A stretch of 5,173 nucleotides of DNA, taken from contig JAEZLG010000015.1 in assembly GCA_023435855.1 (NCBI GenBank), positions 1 through 5,173 on the forward strand. Direction: 5' to 3'. Below the pieces are notes generated by a model that was not told where the DNA came from, searched no databases, and saw only the letters and a list, made by a program, of their open reading frames with translations. The translations under genes and the position numbers were made by a program. Positions 1 through 5,173 of the stretch are shown here, piece by piece (the first letter of the stretch is position 1; the number at the start of each line of letters is the position of its first letter). The stretch is from Bacillota bacterium (GTDB lineage Bacteria; Bacillota; Clostridia; Christensenellales; CAG-138).

Positions 1-88
1 CACAATGTCGCTTAAATCGGTTAATTCCCTATCATTTTATCGCAAAGGTACTGCGGAAACAAATCTTTTTAAAGACAGTGCTCACACA

Positions 89-118
89 GTAAATAAGACG
101 TGCAGATGTCAAGTTATA
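89..118. promoter_or_regulatory. Candidate operator, copy 1, upstream of the WYL regulator gene
   Basis: The element reads GTAAATAAGAC, then an 8-base spacer, then GTCAAGTTATA (108-118), giving a GAC-N8-GTC core with A/T-rich outer arms. A second copy in inverted orientation lies at 1043-1072. The right arm here is identical over 11 bases to the reverse complement of 1043-1053, and the left arm matches the second copy at 8 of 11 positions. Lying 29 bases upstream of the ATG, it would suit autoregulation by the WYL protein. Operator function is inferred. No convincing -35/-10 pair is visible next to it, so the promoter position is unknown. Confidence 0.45.
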
Positions 119-132
119 GATTTATACTGGAA

Positions 133-140
133 ACGGAGGT
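133..140 (+). promoter_or_regulatory. Ribosome binding site fixing the start of the WYL regulator
   Basis: ACGGAGGT ends 7 bases before the ATG at 148, a near-ideal Shine-Dalgarno match and spacing. Two in-frame alternatives further upstream, GTG at 100 and ATG at 106, have no such site in front of them. Residues added by those starts would not resemble the family N-terminus, so 148 is preferred. Confidence 0.85.
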
Positions 141-147
141 AAGTGCT

Positions 148-1047
148 ATGCAAATCAACAGGCTCTTTGAGATAACTTATATATTGATGAACAAAAATAC
201 CGTGACCGCGAAGGAACTTGCAGAGCGCTTTGAGGTGTCGCAGCGTACCATTTACCGCGATATTGACACCTTAGCGCTTGCGGGCGTTCCCGTTTATACT
301 ACAAAGGGCAAGGGCGGCGGCATAAGCCTCCTTGAGGATTTTGTGCTGAATAAATCCCTATTGAGCGAAAAGGAGCAAACAGATATTTTATCAGCCCTTC
401 AGGGGCTTAACGCCATGAATTGTGTGGACGCGGAGGCTGTTCTTAAAAAGCTTTCAAGCCTGTTCAATAAAAGCACCGTGAGCTGGCTCGAGGTGGATTT
501 TTCTGACTGGGGCGGGCAAAACGGTGAAATATTCCGGCTTGTAAAAACTGCGATCCTCGAAAAAAGAGTGCTCGAATTTTCCTATTACAGCACAGCAGGG
601 GAAACAACGCGCCGAAGTATAGAACCCTTACAGCTTTGGTTTAAGCATCGGACATGGTATGTAAAAGGATTTTGTCTTTTAAAGCACGATGTTAGGATGT
701 TTCGCTTGACCCGTATGACGAAGCTCTTGTTGACAGACGAGTTTTTTACCAAGCGCATACTTTTAGAAGAAACGCCTGTGCAGACCGAGCAAAAAAAGCA
801 GCATGAGATCAGCCTTAAGTTTAAAATCGCGCCCGAAATGGCCTATCGCGTGTATGATGAATTCAGCGCTGATCTATTTATAAAAAACAGCGATGGCAGC
901 TATACCGTAAGCGTGACCTGGCCCGAGGACGATTGGGTATACGGTTTCATACTCTCCTTTGGTGAATACATTTCCGTGCTCGAGCCCGATTGCGTTAAGG
1001 TAATGCTTAAAGAAAAACTAAAAAAAATGATGCATACCTATTTATAA
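148..1047 (+). CDS. HTH/WYL-domain transcriptional regulator (YafY family)
   Basis: A DNA-binding regulator of 299 residues, usual length for the family. Residues 3-55 form an HTH of the DeoR/HTH_11 type, with a recognition helix around SQRTIYRDIDTL (31-42) and a glycine-rich wing (KGKGGG, 53-58). The WYL domain covers about 126-195: the signature tripeptide is WYV (170-172) rather than WYL, followed by R183, F185, R186 and R189 of the typical RxFRLxR pattern. The remaining ~75 residues fit the WCX C-terminal extension. WYL domains are known to bind ligands, including nucleic acids in some members, and several regulate defence or DNA-damage genes; the ligand here is unknown. It is the first gene of the left cluster, 65 bases before the zinc-ribbon gene, and is flanked by two copies of a candidate operator (89-118 and 1043-1072), which suggests autoregulation plus control of the genes behind it. 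Confidence 0.93.
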   Translation: MQINRLFEITYILMNKNTVTAKELAERFEVSQRTIYRDIDTLALAGVPVYTTKGKGGGISLLEDFVLNKSLLSEKEQTDILSALQGLNAMNCVDAEAVLKKLSSLFNKSTVSWLEVDFSDWGGQNGEIFRLVKTAILEKRVLEFSYYSTAGETTRRSIEPLQLWFKHRTWYVKGFCLLKHDVRMFRLTRMTKLLLTDEFFTKRILLEETPVQTEQKKQHEISLKFKIAPEMAYRVYDEFSADLFIKNSDGSYTVSVTWPEDDWVYGFILSFGEYISVLEPDCVKVMLKEKLKKMMHTYL

Positions 1048-1072
1048 CTTGACGCATATATGTCATATTTTA
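1043..1072. promoter_or_regulatory. Candidate operator, copy 2, between WYL gene and zinc-ribbon gene
   Basis: TATAACTTGAC (1043-1053), an 8-base spacer (1054-1061) and GTCATATTTTA (1062-1072) form an imperfect palindrome whose arms pair at 8 of 11 positions. It overlaps the TAA stop of the WYL gene (1045-1047) and ends 40 bases before the next ATG. The left arm is the exact 11-base inverse of the right arm of the upstream copy at 108-118, and the GAC-N8-GTC spacing is the same. This placement suits control of the zinc-ribbon gene and those after it by the WYL protein. TTGACG at 1049-1054 resembles a -35 box, but no good -10 lies 16-18 bases after it. Function is inferred. Confidence 0.45.
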
Positions 1073-1112
1073 CCGCTTATGCTATGGCTAAAACAACGAA
1101 GGAGAGATAAAA

Positions 1113-1373
1113 ATGGAAAACATGTTATTTTGCCAAAGCTGCGGTATGCCTTTAAGCGGTACGGAAGACTACGGCACCAATTCAGACGGTGGCAAGAACG
1201 CCGATTATTGCCGGTATTGCTACGAAAACGGCGAGTTCACCATGAACGGCACGATGGAGGAAATGATCGAGATTTGCGTGCCCTATTCCAAGGAGCATTA
1301 CGGCAGCGAGGACGCAGCAAGAAAGGCTATGCAGACGTTTTTCCCGACACTTAAGAGGTGGAAGAAAAATTAA
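1113..1373 (+). CDS. Small zinc-ribbon domain protein
   Basis: An 86-residue protein that matches the pattern of the putative zinc-ribbon family common in Firmicutes (Pfam Zn_ribbon_2 type, from memory). C7-x2-C10 in FCQSCGMPL and C33-x2-C36 in YCRYCYENG supply four likely zinc ligands, separated by 22 residues containing the family-typical YGTNSDG stretch. The second half (TMEEMIEICVP through FFPTLKRWKKN) is a helical tail also typical of the family. There is no signal peptide or membrane segment, so it should be cytoplasmic. AAGGAGA (1099-1105) lies 7 bases before the ATG. The family has no established biochemical role; such ribbons usually bind nucleic acid or proteins. Its end is 16 bases from the next gene, indicating co-transcription. 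A longer open frame over the same bases (from 1049) is a shadow of this gene. Confidence 0.9.
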   Translation: MENMLFCQSCGMPLSGTEDYGTNSDGGKNADYCRYCYENGEFTMNGTMEEMIEICVPYSKEHYGSEDAARKAMQTFFPTLKRWKKN

Positions 1374-1389
1374 ATAGGAGATAACCTGA

Positions 1390-2478
1390 ATGGCAACAAA
1401 ACACCGTTACCACATACAGCATCAAGCTGAACGCTTTGCAAATGAAATCATAGCCGTACCGGAAAAGTATCCGGTACGGCATGGTCTGCGCGAGGATTAC
1501 CCCATGCATTTCTCACAGTTATGCGAACTCGCAAAAAGCATATATCTCCATATGGCGCGAGAGCCGGAAGCATACGGTCTGCCGCTTTTAGACGCAGATA
1601 GCGGTGATTATAACCTTGCGCGGGACAGTATGCGCTCGATCCACCGTTTTGCGGATACGCTAAGCGCCATGTTTCTACATGGAACCGTACAAAATCACAT
1701 GCTGACAGTAGAAAAAGCAGTGTTTTATGCTAAAGTAAAAGCGATACCTAAGTATCGCCTCTTACTTGACAGAATGCAGGATTTCGGTTTTGTATTCTGC
1801 GGATTAGACTTGAAAAAAGAGGGTGGAGGATTTACGGTGGAGTATCCCGACTGCCCATACATGATCGACACCATTAACGCCTACTGCGCATGCTGGGACG
1901 CGCTTAAAGACGACAGAAAAGAAATCAAGCTTTTGCCTAAGGAGTTCCACCACCATTTTTACCGGTTCGACTATAAAATCACCGCCGAGCTTTCTAAAAT
2001 ACCCATGCAGCAGTGGATTGCGGAAGAAGCGGATTATCAGTGCTATTCTCCTATGCAGAAAGCCTTCAGCCTCGCATTTTATGCGTATTCCCTAAGGTAC
2101 AAAGGTATCATGTTCGACGGCGAATACTACTACAAATCCAAACGCATCGCGCGCATCTTTGAAACTGAACACCCCGCACTGGGACACTCCAAGCACAGGT
2201 TTACACTGAAGCTTTCAAATATGGATGATTACCGAGGCTTTATCGAGCAGCTGCCCGAATCCCTAAAAGCACCTTTTGAAACGGACCGCTGCACATACTG
2301 CGGTTTTCAAGGCTCTACGAAGGAATTCTGTAAATACCGCCTTCGCTGGTCGCTGAACGAACAACAGCACACCGGCTGCATTTACCAATGCTTTATTTTC
2401 GATGATTTTGACATAAACAGCATCCCCCTTTATTTTAAGCTGCTGGAGCTTGAATACGGCTTAAAACTCTTACCATAA
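1390..2478 (+). CDS. Conserved-looking protein of unknown function with cysteine-rich C-terminus
   Basis: I do not recognise this 362-residue protein. It appears soluble, rich in aromatic and charged residues, with no signal peptide or clear membrane segment. A His triplet sits at 187-189. The C-terminal ~60 residues hold a motif that looks structural: C301-x2-C304-x9-C314-x15-C330-x3-C334, with CTYCGF and KYRLRWSL, ending in IPLYFKLLELEYGL. This could bind a metal, though the spacing is not a standard zinc finger I can name. GGAG at 1377-1380 precedes the ATG by 9 bases, and the stop lies 12 bases before the Fpg-like gene, so it is very likely in one transcript with its neighbours. An unusual perfect inverted repeat lies inside codons 22-31 (1453-1480). 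The position between a zinc-ribbon gene and a DNA-glycosylase-fold gene hints at a nucleic-acid-related role, but that is context only. Confidence 0.85.
   Translation: MATKHRYHIQHQAERFANEIIAVPEKYPVRHGLREDYPMHFSQLCELAKSIYLHMAREPEAYGLPLLDADSGDYNLARDSMRSIHRFADTLSAMFLHGTVQNHMLTVEKAVFYAKVKAIPKYRLLLDRMQDFGFVFCGLDLKKEGGGFTVEYPDCPYMIDTINAYCACWDALKDDRKEIKLLPKEFHHHFYRFDYKITAELSKIPMQQWIAEEADYQCYSPMQKAFSLAFYAYSLRYKGIMFDGEYYYKSKRIARIFETEHPALGHSKHRFTLKLSNMDDYRGFIEQLPESLKAPFETDRCTYCGFQGSTKEFCKYRLRWSLNEQQHTGCIYQCFIFDDFDINSIPLYFKLLELEYGLKLLP
1453..1480. repeat. Perfect 10-bp inverted repeat (hairpin) inside a coding region
   Basis: GCCGTACCGG (1453-1462) and CCGGTACGGC (1471-1480) are exact reverse complements separated by AAAAGTAT. 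It is seven G/C and three A/T pairs, so RNA or single-stranded DNA would fold firmly. It begins 63 bases after the start codon of the unassigned gene and encodes residues 22-31. No T-run follows on either strand, so it is not an ordinary intrinsic terminator. Possible roles are an mRNA stability or translation element, or a protein binding site; coincidence of codon use is not excluded. Confidence 0.8.
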
Positions 2479-2490
2479 AGGAGAGCGGCA

Positions 2491-3351
2491 ATGATTGAAC
2501 TGCCCGAGGCATATGTATTGGCGGAACAGATTAACAATACTCTTGTTAATAAAACCATTATAAGTGCTTGCGCCAACGCACACCCGCACACATTTGCATG
2601 GTTTACGGGAGACCCGAAGGAATATAACGATAAACTATTCGGCAGAAAAATAACCTCCGCGAACCCCGGTACCCAATATACCTGCGTCGGCAATACGGAA
2701 ATCATCTGTACCGATCCTGCAGGAGATAAAACCGATATGCTTCTTACTATAAGTACACCCATCCGATACCACGCGGTGGGTGAAAAACTTCCCAAGCACC
2801 ACCAGCTTCTGCTTGAATTTGAGGACCATTCCCATCTATCCTGTACCGTGCAGATGTGGGGCTCCATGTTTTGTTATCTCGCATCTGAAAATGGTCTGCC
2901 AGATGGCTACACCTGCAGCAAAGCGCCTTCAGCGTTGAGCAATACATTCGACGAAAGCTATTTCAACATGCTTTTAGCAGGTGTAAAACCGAGCCTTAGC
3001 GTTAAGGCGTTTCTCGCGACCGAGCAGCGTATTCCGGGACTCGGGAACGGTGTTTTACAGGATATTTTATTTTACGCGGGCATCAACCCAAAAACAAAGC
3101 TCGAAAAACTCTCAGACGGTACAAAAGAAAGGCTTTACAAAAACGTAAAAAAGACACTTGCCGATATGGTGCGCCGCGGTGGACGCGACACCGAAAAAGA
3201 TCTCTTCGGACATGAAGGCGGTTATAAAACAGTTCTATCCAAAAAGACGGTTTACAACCCTTGCCCTATCTGCGATGCGACCATTGTAAGGGAGGCTTAT
3301 TTGGGCGGCAATATCTATTACTGTCCGAACTGCCAAGCTTACGAAAAGTAG
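2491..3351 (+). CDS. Diverged Fpg/Nei-family (DNA glycosylase fold) protein, probably atypical or inactive
   Basis: At 286 residues it has the length and order of formamidopyrimidine-DNA glycosylase/endonuclease VIII proteins. Visible family features are the N-terminus MIELPEA, the helix-two-turn-helix region (about 155-225) with PGLGNGVLQDILFYAGINP at 182-200 including N186 of the GxGN motif, and a C-terminal zinc finger C258-x2-C261-x16-C278-x2-C281. Active-site differences seen against E. coli Fpg by hand alignment: residue 2 is Ile instead of the catalytic Pro (Glu3 is kept); the beta-hairpin Lys57 falls on Gln62; the DPRRFG strand is replaced by a QMWG stretch (121-124); the zinc-finger Arg falls on Gly273. 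Classical members remove oxidised bases through Schiff-base chemistry on Pro2, which this protein cannot do in that way. It may be a DNA- or lesion-binding relative. AAAGGAG (2477-2483) overlaps the previous stop and lies 7 bases before the ATG. Automatic annotation would probably call it endonuclease VIII. Confidence 0.88.
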   Translation: MIELPEAYVLAEQINNTLVNKTIISACANAHPHTFAWFTGDPKEYNDKLFGRKITSANPGTQYTCVGNTEIICTDPAGDKTDMLLTISTPIRYHAVGEKLPKHHQLLLEFEDHSHLSCTVQMWGSMFCYLASENGLPDGYTCSKAPSALSNTFDESYFNMLLAGVKPSLSVKAFLATEQRIPGLGNGVLQDILFYAGINPKTKLEKLSDGTKERLYKNVKKTLADMVRRGGRDTEKDLFGHEGGYKTVLSKKTVYNPCPICDATIVREAYLGGNIYYCPNCQAYEK

Positions 3352-3362
3352 TAAGCGCTTTT
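3337..3362 (+). terminator. Weak candidate terminator between the converging clusters
   Basis: GCTTAC (3337-3342) and GTAAGC (3351-3356) form a 6-bp stem with an 8-base loop, followed by a run of four T at 3359-3362. It overlaps the TAG stop (3349-3351) of the Fpg-like gene. The stem is short and the T-run brief, so it is a poor example, but it is the only candidate in the 18-base gap between the convergent genes. No comparable T-run follows the stem on the minus strand. Confidence 0.3.
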
Positions 3363-3369
3363 CATCACG

Positions 3370-4275
3370 CTATTTACTTCCCTTCCTCTCCCACCACGTT
3401 TCCTTAGAATAAGGGCGGAACCCGATAGTATAGTAAAACTGCTGCGAAGAACCGACATAGGCAGTCTTTGCGCCGCGAAGCGCACAACGACGGCATGCCT
3501 CGAGCACCGCCGCCTTGCCAAGCCCCATACGCCTAAACTGAGGGTCCGTTGCAACGGGCTCCACCAATGCTTCCGTTGTACCCTCAAGGTACCACATGCC
3601 GCAATAGGCTGTAAATTCACCATTCGGCGCTTTGACCGCAATTTTTAAGGAAAGATCCGTATACGGGCCTGAGAGTTCCATTTTACGCCCCGTTAAAGCT
3701 TCCTCGGTCTCGGGCGCATCACCTTCGTGGTTAAAGCCGCGGTGCAGCACGCGGTTGTATTTTTTAAGGTCGTACTCCTCCTCTAAGCTTACAAGCGAAA
3801 AGCCATCCGGCAAGGAGATAGGCAATAGTGGCGTATCAAGCGGCAACACCGATACCGGCTCGTAGTTTTGCGTAGCGAAAAAGCCCAGCCGCGCGGCGGT
3901 GTTTTGGAACACAGAATCGGAATCCGGAATGAGCGCGCTTAGCTTACCGTCCTTTTCCAATGCGCTCGATGCGTAAAGAAGCATTTCCTCCTTTAAAAAA
4001 TCATAACGCTCATCCACTAAGAACCTGGCTTCACCAAGCTGTGCTTCGTAGGTCACGAGTGCAACAATTTCTCCCTTATCCTCCCAAACGCCGATTCGGT
4101 TTAGGTGTTCCGTATCAAGAAAGCACTCCAGGCAAAACATCCATGCCCAACGCCCCCACGGGAAATTGGGCGTAACCGGTTTGTCGCGATTAATACGCAC
4201 AAGAAAATCGTGTACGCGCATATAATCTTCCGTAATTCCTTTTTGCCCGCAATAAGGGCGGAAGAAAGCAGACAT
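3370..4275 (-). CDS. GNAT-family N-acetyltransferase
   Basis: A 301-residue protein with a clear C-terminal GNAT domain: motif A spans about 236-260, with EPVATDPQFRRMGLG carrying the acetyl-CoA pyrophosphate-binding RxxGxG (R248, G251, G253), and the closing FYYTIGFRPYS (280-290) is the usual end of the fold. The N-terminal half (about 1-150) contains IGVWEDKGEIVALVTYE and a later NTAARLGFF, which resembles a degenerate first GNAT repeat without a recognisable CoA loop; tandem GNATs of this length are common in Firmicutes. The substrate cannot be told from sequence. GGGAGG (4281-4286) lies 5 bases before the ATG. It starts 29 bases after the stop of the flavodoxin-family gene on the same strand and is probably the last gene of that operon. 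It converges with the Fpg-like gene, leaving 18 bases between the stop codons. Confidence 0.92.
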   Translation of the reverse strand: MSAFFRPYCGQKGITEDYMRVHDFLVRINRDKPVTPNFPWGRWAWMFCLECFLDTEHLNRIGVWEDKGEIVALVTYEAQLGEARFLVDERYDFLKEEMLLYASSALEKDGKLSALIPDSDSVFQNTAARLGFFATQNYEPVSVLPLDTPLLPISLPDGFSLVSLEEEYDLKKYNRVLHRGFNHEGDAPETEEALTGRKMELSGPYTDLSLKIAVKAPNGEFTAYCGMWYLEGTTEALVEPVATDPQFRRMGLGKAAVLEACRRCALRGAKTAYVGSSQQFYYTIGFRPYSKETWWERKGSK

Positions 4276-4304
4276 AAAAACCTCCCCATTTTTATGAAAG
4301 ATAC

Positions 4305-5102
4305 TTATTTTTTATAGGTAACCATCACATGTTTTCCCACCAACTTGCCAATTGCATAAAAAAGCTGCCCAAACGGCTTTTTATAAAACGAGACGGGAAC
4401 GGATCGGTCGTACACACCTTTAATCCTACAATCCTCTGTCCAATGTACGCCATCGTAGGTATCGTATTCCGTACCTTTTACGTAAGCTAAAGACATGCCT
4501 CGAAAAAGATTATACGGTATTAAAAGCATTGTCGACGGGCTGTGCAGTTTTTTTGAAGCAACATCTCTTTGAAAGCGGCTAACAATTTTTTCAAGCCGCC
4601 GTGCTGTTTTCTCGCTGATTTGATAATCGTTCCAGCTGTATGCAGCGACGCCAAACGGATAACAGCGGTTAAACCCGATCCCCGTGAGAAAGTCCGCAAT
4701 GCTTTTTGCAGCCTTATTTGCCCCAACGCCGCCCGTAGTGGTGAGAACAAGCGCCTTTTTTTGAAAGAAGCGTGGCCGGTGCAGCATAAAGCACAAGTGA
4801 TCAAACAGGTTTTTTACTAGCGCCGTCTCACGCATGTTAAAGGAAGAGGAAAGGACAATTACGCCGTCCGCAGCTTCGATTTTTTTGATGACTTCACCGA
4901 CGATACCATTGTGCGGGCATTTCTCATGCCCGAGCCTAAAGCAGACGCTGCACCCTATGCAAAAAGGCAACTGCGCCTCCATCATATGGACCGTATCGAA
5001 TTGAGCTAAAGCATCCTCTTTTTGTATATACTCCATCGCCTTAAGCGCCAGTTTCCATGTGTTGCCCTTATACGGGCTTCCGTTGATAATCAGATACCGC
5101 AT
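4305..5102 (-). CDS. Flavodoxin-family / NADPH-dependent FMN reductase-like protein with ISF-type cysteine motif
   Basis: A 265-residue flavoprotein candidate. The N-terminal strand MRYLIINGSP leads into the FMN phosphate loop GSPYKGNTWKLA (8-19), characteristic of the NADPH-dependent FMN reductase/flavodoxin-fold family. C48-x2-C51-x2-C54-x7-C62 (PFCIGCSVCF...EKCPHNG) fits the compact CX2CX2CX4-7C motif known from archaeal iron-sulfur flavoproteins, so a 4Fe-4S cluster is plausible. A second strand-loop (GVIVLSSSFNMRETALVKNLFDHL) and TTTGGVGANKAA (121-132) complete the flavodoxin core by about residue 185. The last ~70 residues form an extension that I associate with clostridial members, ending in a hydrophobic basic helix (about 240-260) that is too short and charged to call a membrane span. 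The start ATG has GTGAGG ten bases upstream, overlapping the stop of the preceding gene. Likely role: electron transfer or reduction in the cytoplasm; partner unknown. Confidence 0.9.
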   Translation of the reverse strand: MRYLIINGSPYKGNTWKLALKAMEYIQKEDALAQFDTVHMMEAQLPFCIGCSVCFRLGHEKCPHNGIVGEVIKKIEAADGVIVLSSSFNMRETALVKNLFDHLCFMLHRPRFFQKKALVLTTTGGVGANKAAKSIADFLTGIGFNRCYPFGVAAYSWNDYQISEKTARRLEKIVSRFQRDVASKKLHSPSTMLLIPYNLFRGMSLAYVKGTEYDTYDGVHWTEDCRIKGVYDRSVPVSFYKKPFGQLFYAIGKLVGKHVMVTYKK

Positions 5103-5114
5103 GATACATGAACC

Positions 5115-5173
5115 TCACTCTTTTTCCGCGATCAGTATAAAGGAAAGAGGCATGCCTTTGCCGTCATATACGT
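5115..5173 (-). CDS. C-terminal tail of a truncated gene, possibly a class I methyltransferase
   Basis: The minus strand is open from the window edge to a TGA at 5115-5117 and encodes VYDGKGMPLSFILIAEKE at its end. The alternation of a polar turn (DGKGMP) with a hydrophobic strand and a charged terminus looks like a genuine protein end, and resembles the closing beta-strand of class I SAM-dependent methyltransferases; 18 residues are too few to be sure. Its stop overlaps the ribosome binding site of the flavodoxin-family gene, leaving 12 bases before that ATG, which supports a shared transcript. The 5' part lies outside the window. Confidence 0.6.
   Translation of the reverse strand, partial: VYDGKGMPLSFILIAEKE

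Noticed and set aside
34..62. Minus-strand promoter-like pair, TTGTTT (57-62) and TAAAAT (34-39) with 17-base spacing
   Set aside because: The -35 box matches only half the consensus and any divergent gene lies outside the window, so it cannot be supported.
123..128. TATACT as a -10 box for the WYL gene
   Set aside because: Transcription would start inside the ribosome binding site, and the -35 position (GTGCAG) has no match.
2..142. Open plus-strand frame from the window edge to a TAA at 140-142 (ATG at 5, 45 codons), ending just before the WYL start
   Set aside because: No ribosome binding site for the ATG, amino-acid make-up unlike a folded protein, and the length is within chance. It could be the tail of an upstream gene, but nothing supports this.
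1049..1054. TTGACG as a -35 box for a promoter of the zinc-ribbon gene
   Set aside because: No acceptable -10 box lies 16-18 bases downstream (ACCGCT region); the bases are better explained as part of the repeated element.
1049..1354. 101-codon plus-strand frame overlapping the zinc-ribbon gene
   Set aside because: Arg/His-rich translation with no family resemblance; the zinc-ribbon frame has the ribosome binding site and conserved cysteines.
2430..2867. 145-codon minus-strand frame opposite the Fpg-like gene
   Set aside because: Antisense shadow of a well-supported coding region, with low-complexity serine runs and no recognisable domain.
3888..3897. 10-base self-complementary GCCGCGCGGC
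   Set aside because: Continuous palindrome without a loop in GC-rich coding sequence; no reason to see it as a site.
4914..4932. 7-bp perfect hairpin CGGGCAT-TTCTC-ATGCCCG within the flavodoxin-family gene
   Set aside because: A stem this short is expected a few times by chance in a window of this size, and it codes for the region around the cysteine motif.

Overview
The window looks like chromosomal DNA from a low-to-moderate GC Firmicute, most likely a member of the Clostridia. I base this on strong GGAGG-type ribosome binding sites, tight gene packing and the protein families present (YafY-type HTH/WYL regulator, small Firmicute zinc-ribbon protein, clostridial flavodoxin-family oxidoreductase). 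This is inference from style; there is no rRNA or other marker. I see no mobile element, CRISPR array, tRNA or rRNA.

Layout. Two gene clusters converge at about 3351-3370. The left cluster (+ strand) holds four genes: an HTH/WYL transcriptional regulator (148-1047), an 86-residue zinc-ribbon protein (1113-1373), a 362-residue protein I cannot assign, with a cysteine-rich C-terminus (1390-2478), and a diverged Fpg/Nei-fold protein (2491-3351). The last three are 12-16 bases apart, each with a clear ribosome binding site, and are almost certainly co-transcribed. The right cluster (- strand, read from the right edge) holds the C-terminal tail of a cut-off gene (5115-5173), a flavodoxin-family reductase with an iron-sulfur-type cysteine motif (4305-5102), and a GNAT acetyltransferase (3370-4275).

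Main observations. (1) The WYL regulator gene is flanked by two inverted copies of a roughly 30-bp element of form (A/T-rich)GAC-N8-GTC(A/T-rich). One lies upstream of the gene and the other starts at its stop codon, just before the zinc-ribbon gene. One 11-bp arm is identical between copies. This is a good candidate operator linking the regulator to itself and to the three genes after it. (2) The Fpg/Nei-like protein keeps the helix-two-turn-helix core and a four-cysteine zinc finger. It lacks the N-terminal catalytic proline (Ile instead), the conserved beta-hairpin lysine (Gln by hand alignment), the DPRRFG motif and the zinc-finger arginine. It may bind DNA or damaged bases without classical glycosylase/lyase chemistry. 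(3) Three consecutive genes behind the regulator each carry a multi-cysteine, probably metal-binding module. (4) A perfect 10-bp inverted repeat with an 8-base loop sits near the 5' end of the unassigned gene.

Taken together, the left half is a plausible WYL-controlled nucleic-acid-binding or stress-sensing cassette of unknown purpose. The function is inference; the architecture is visible in the sequence.
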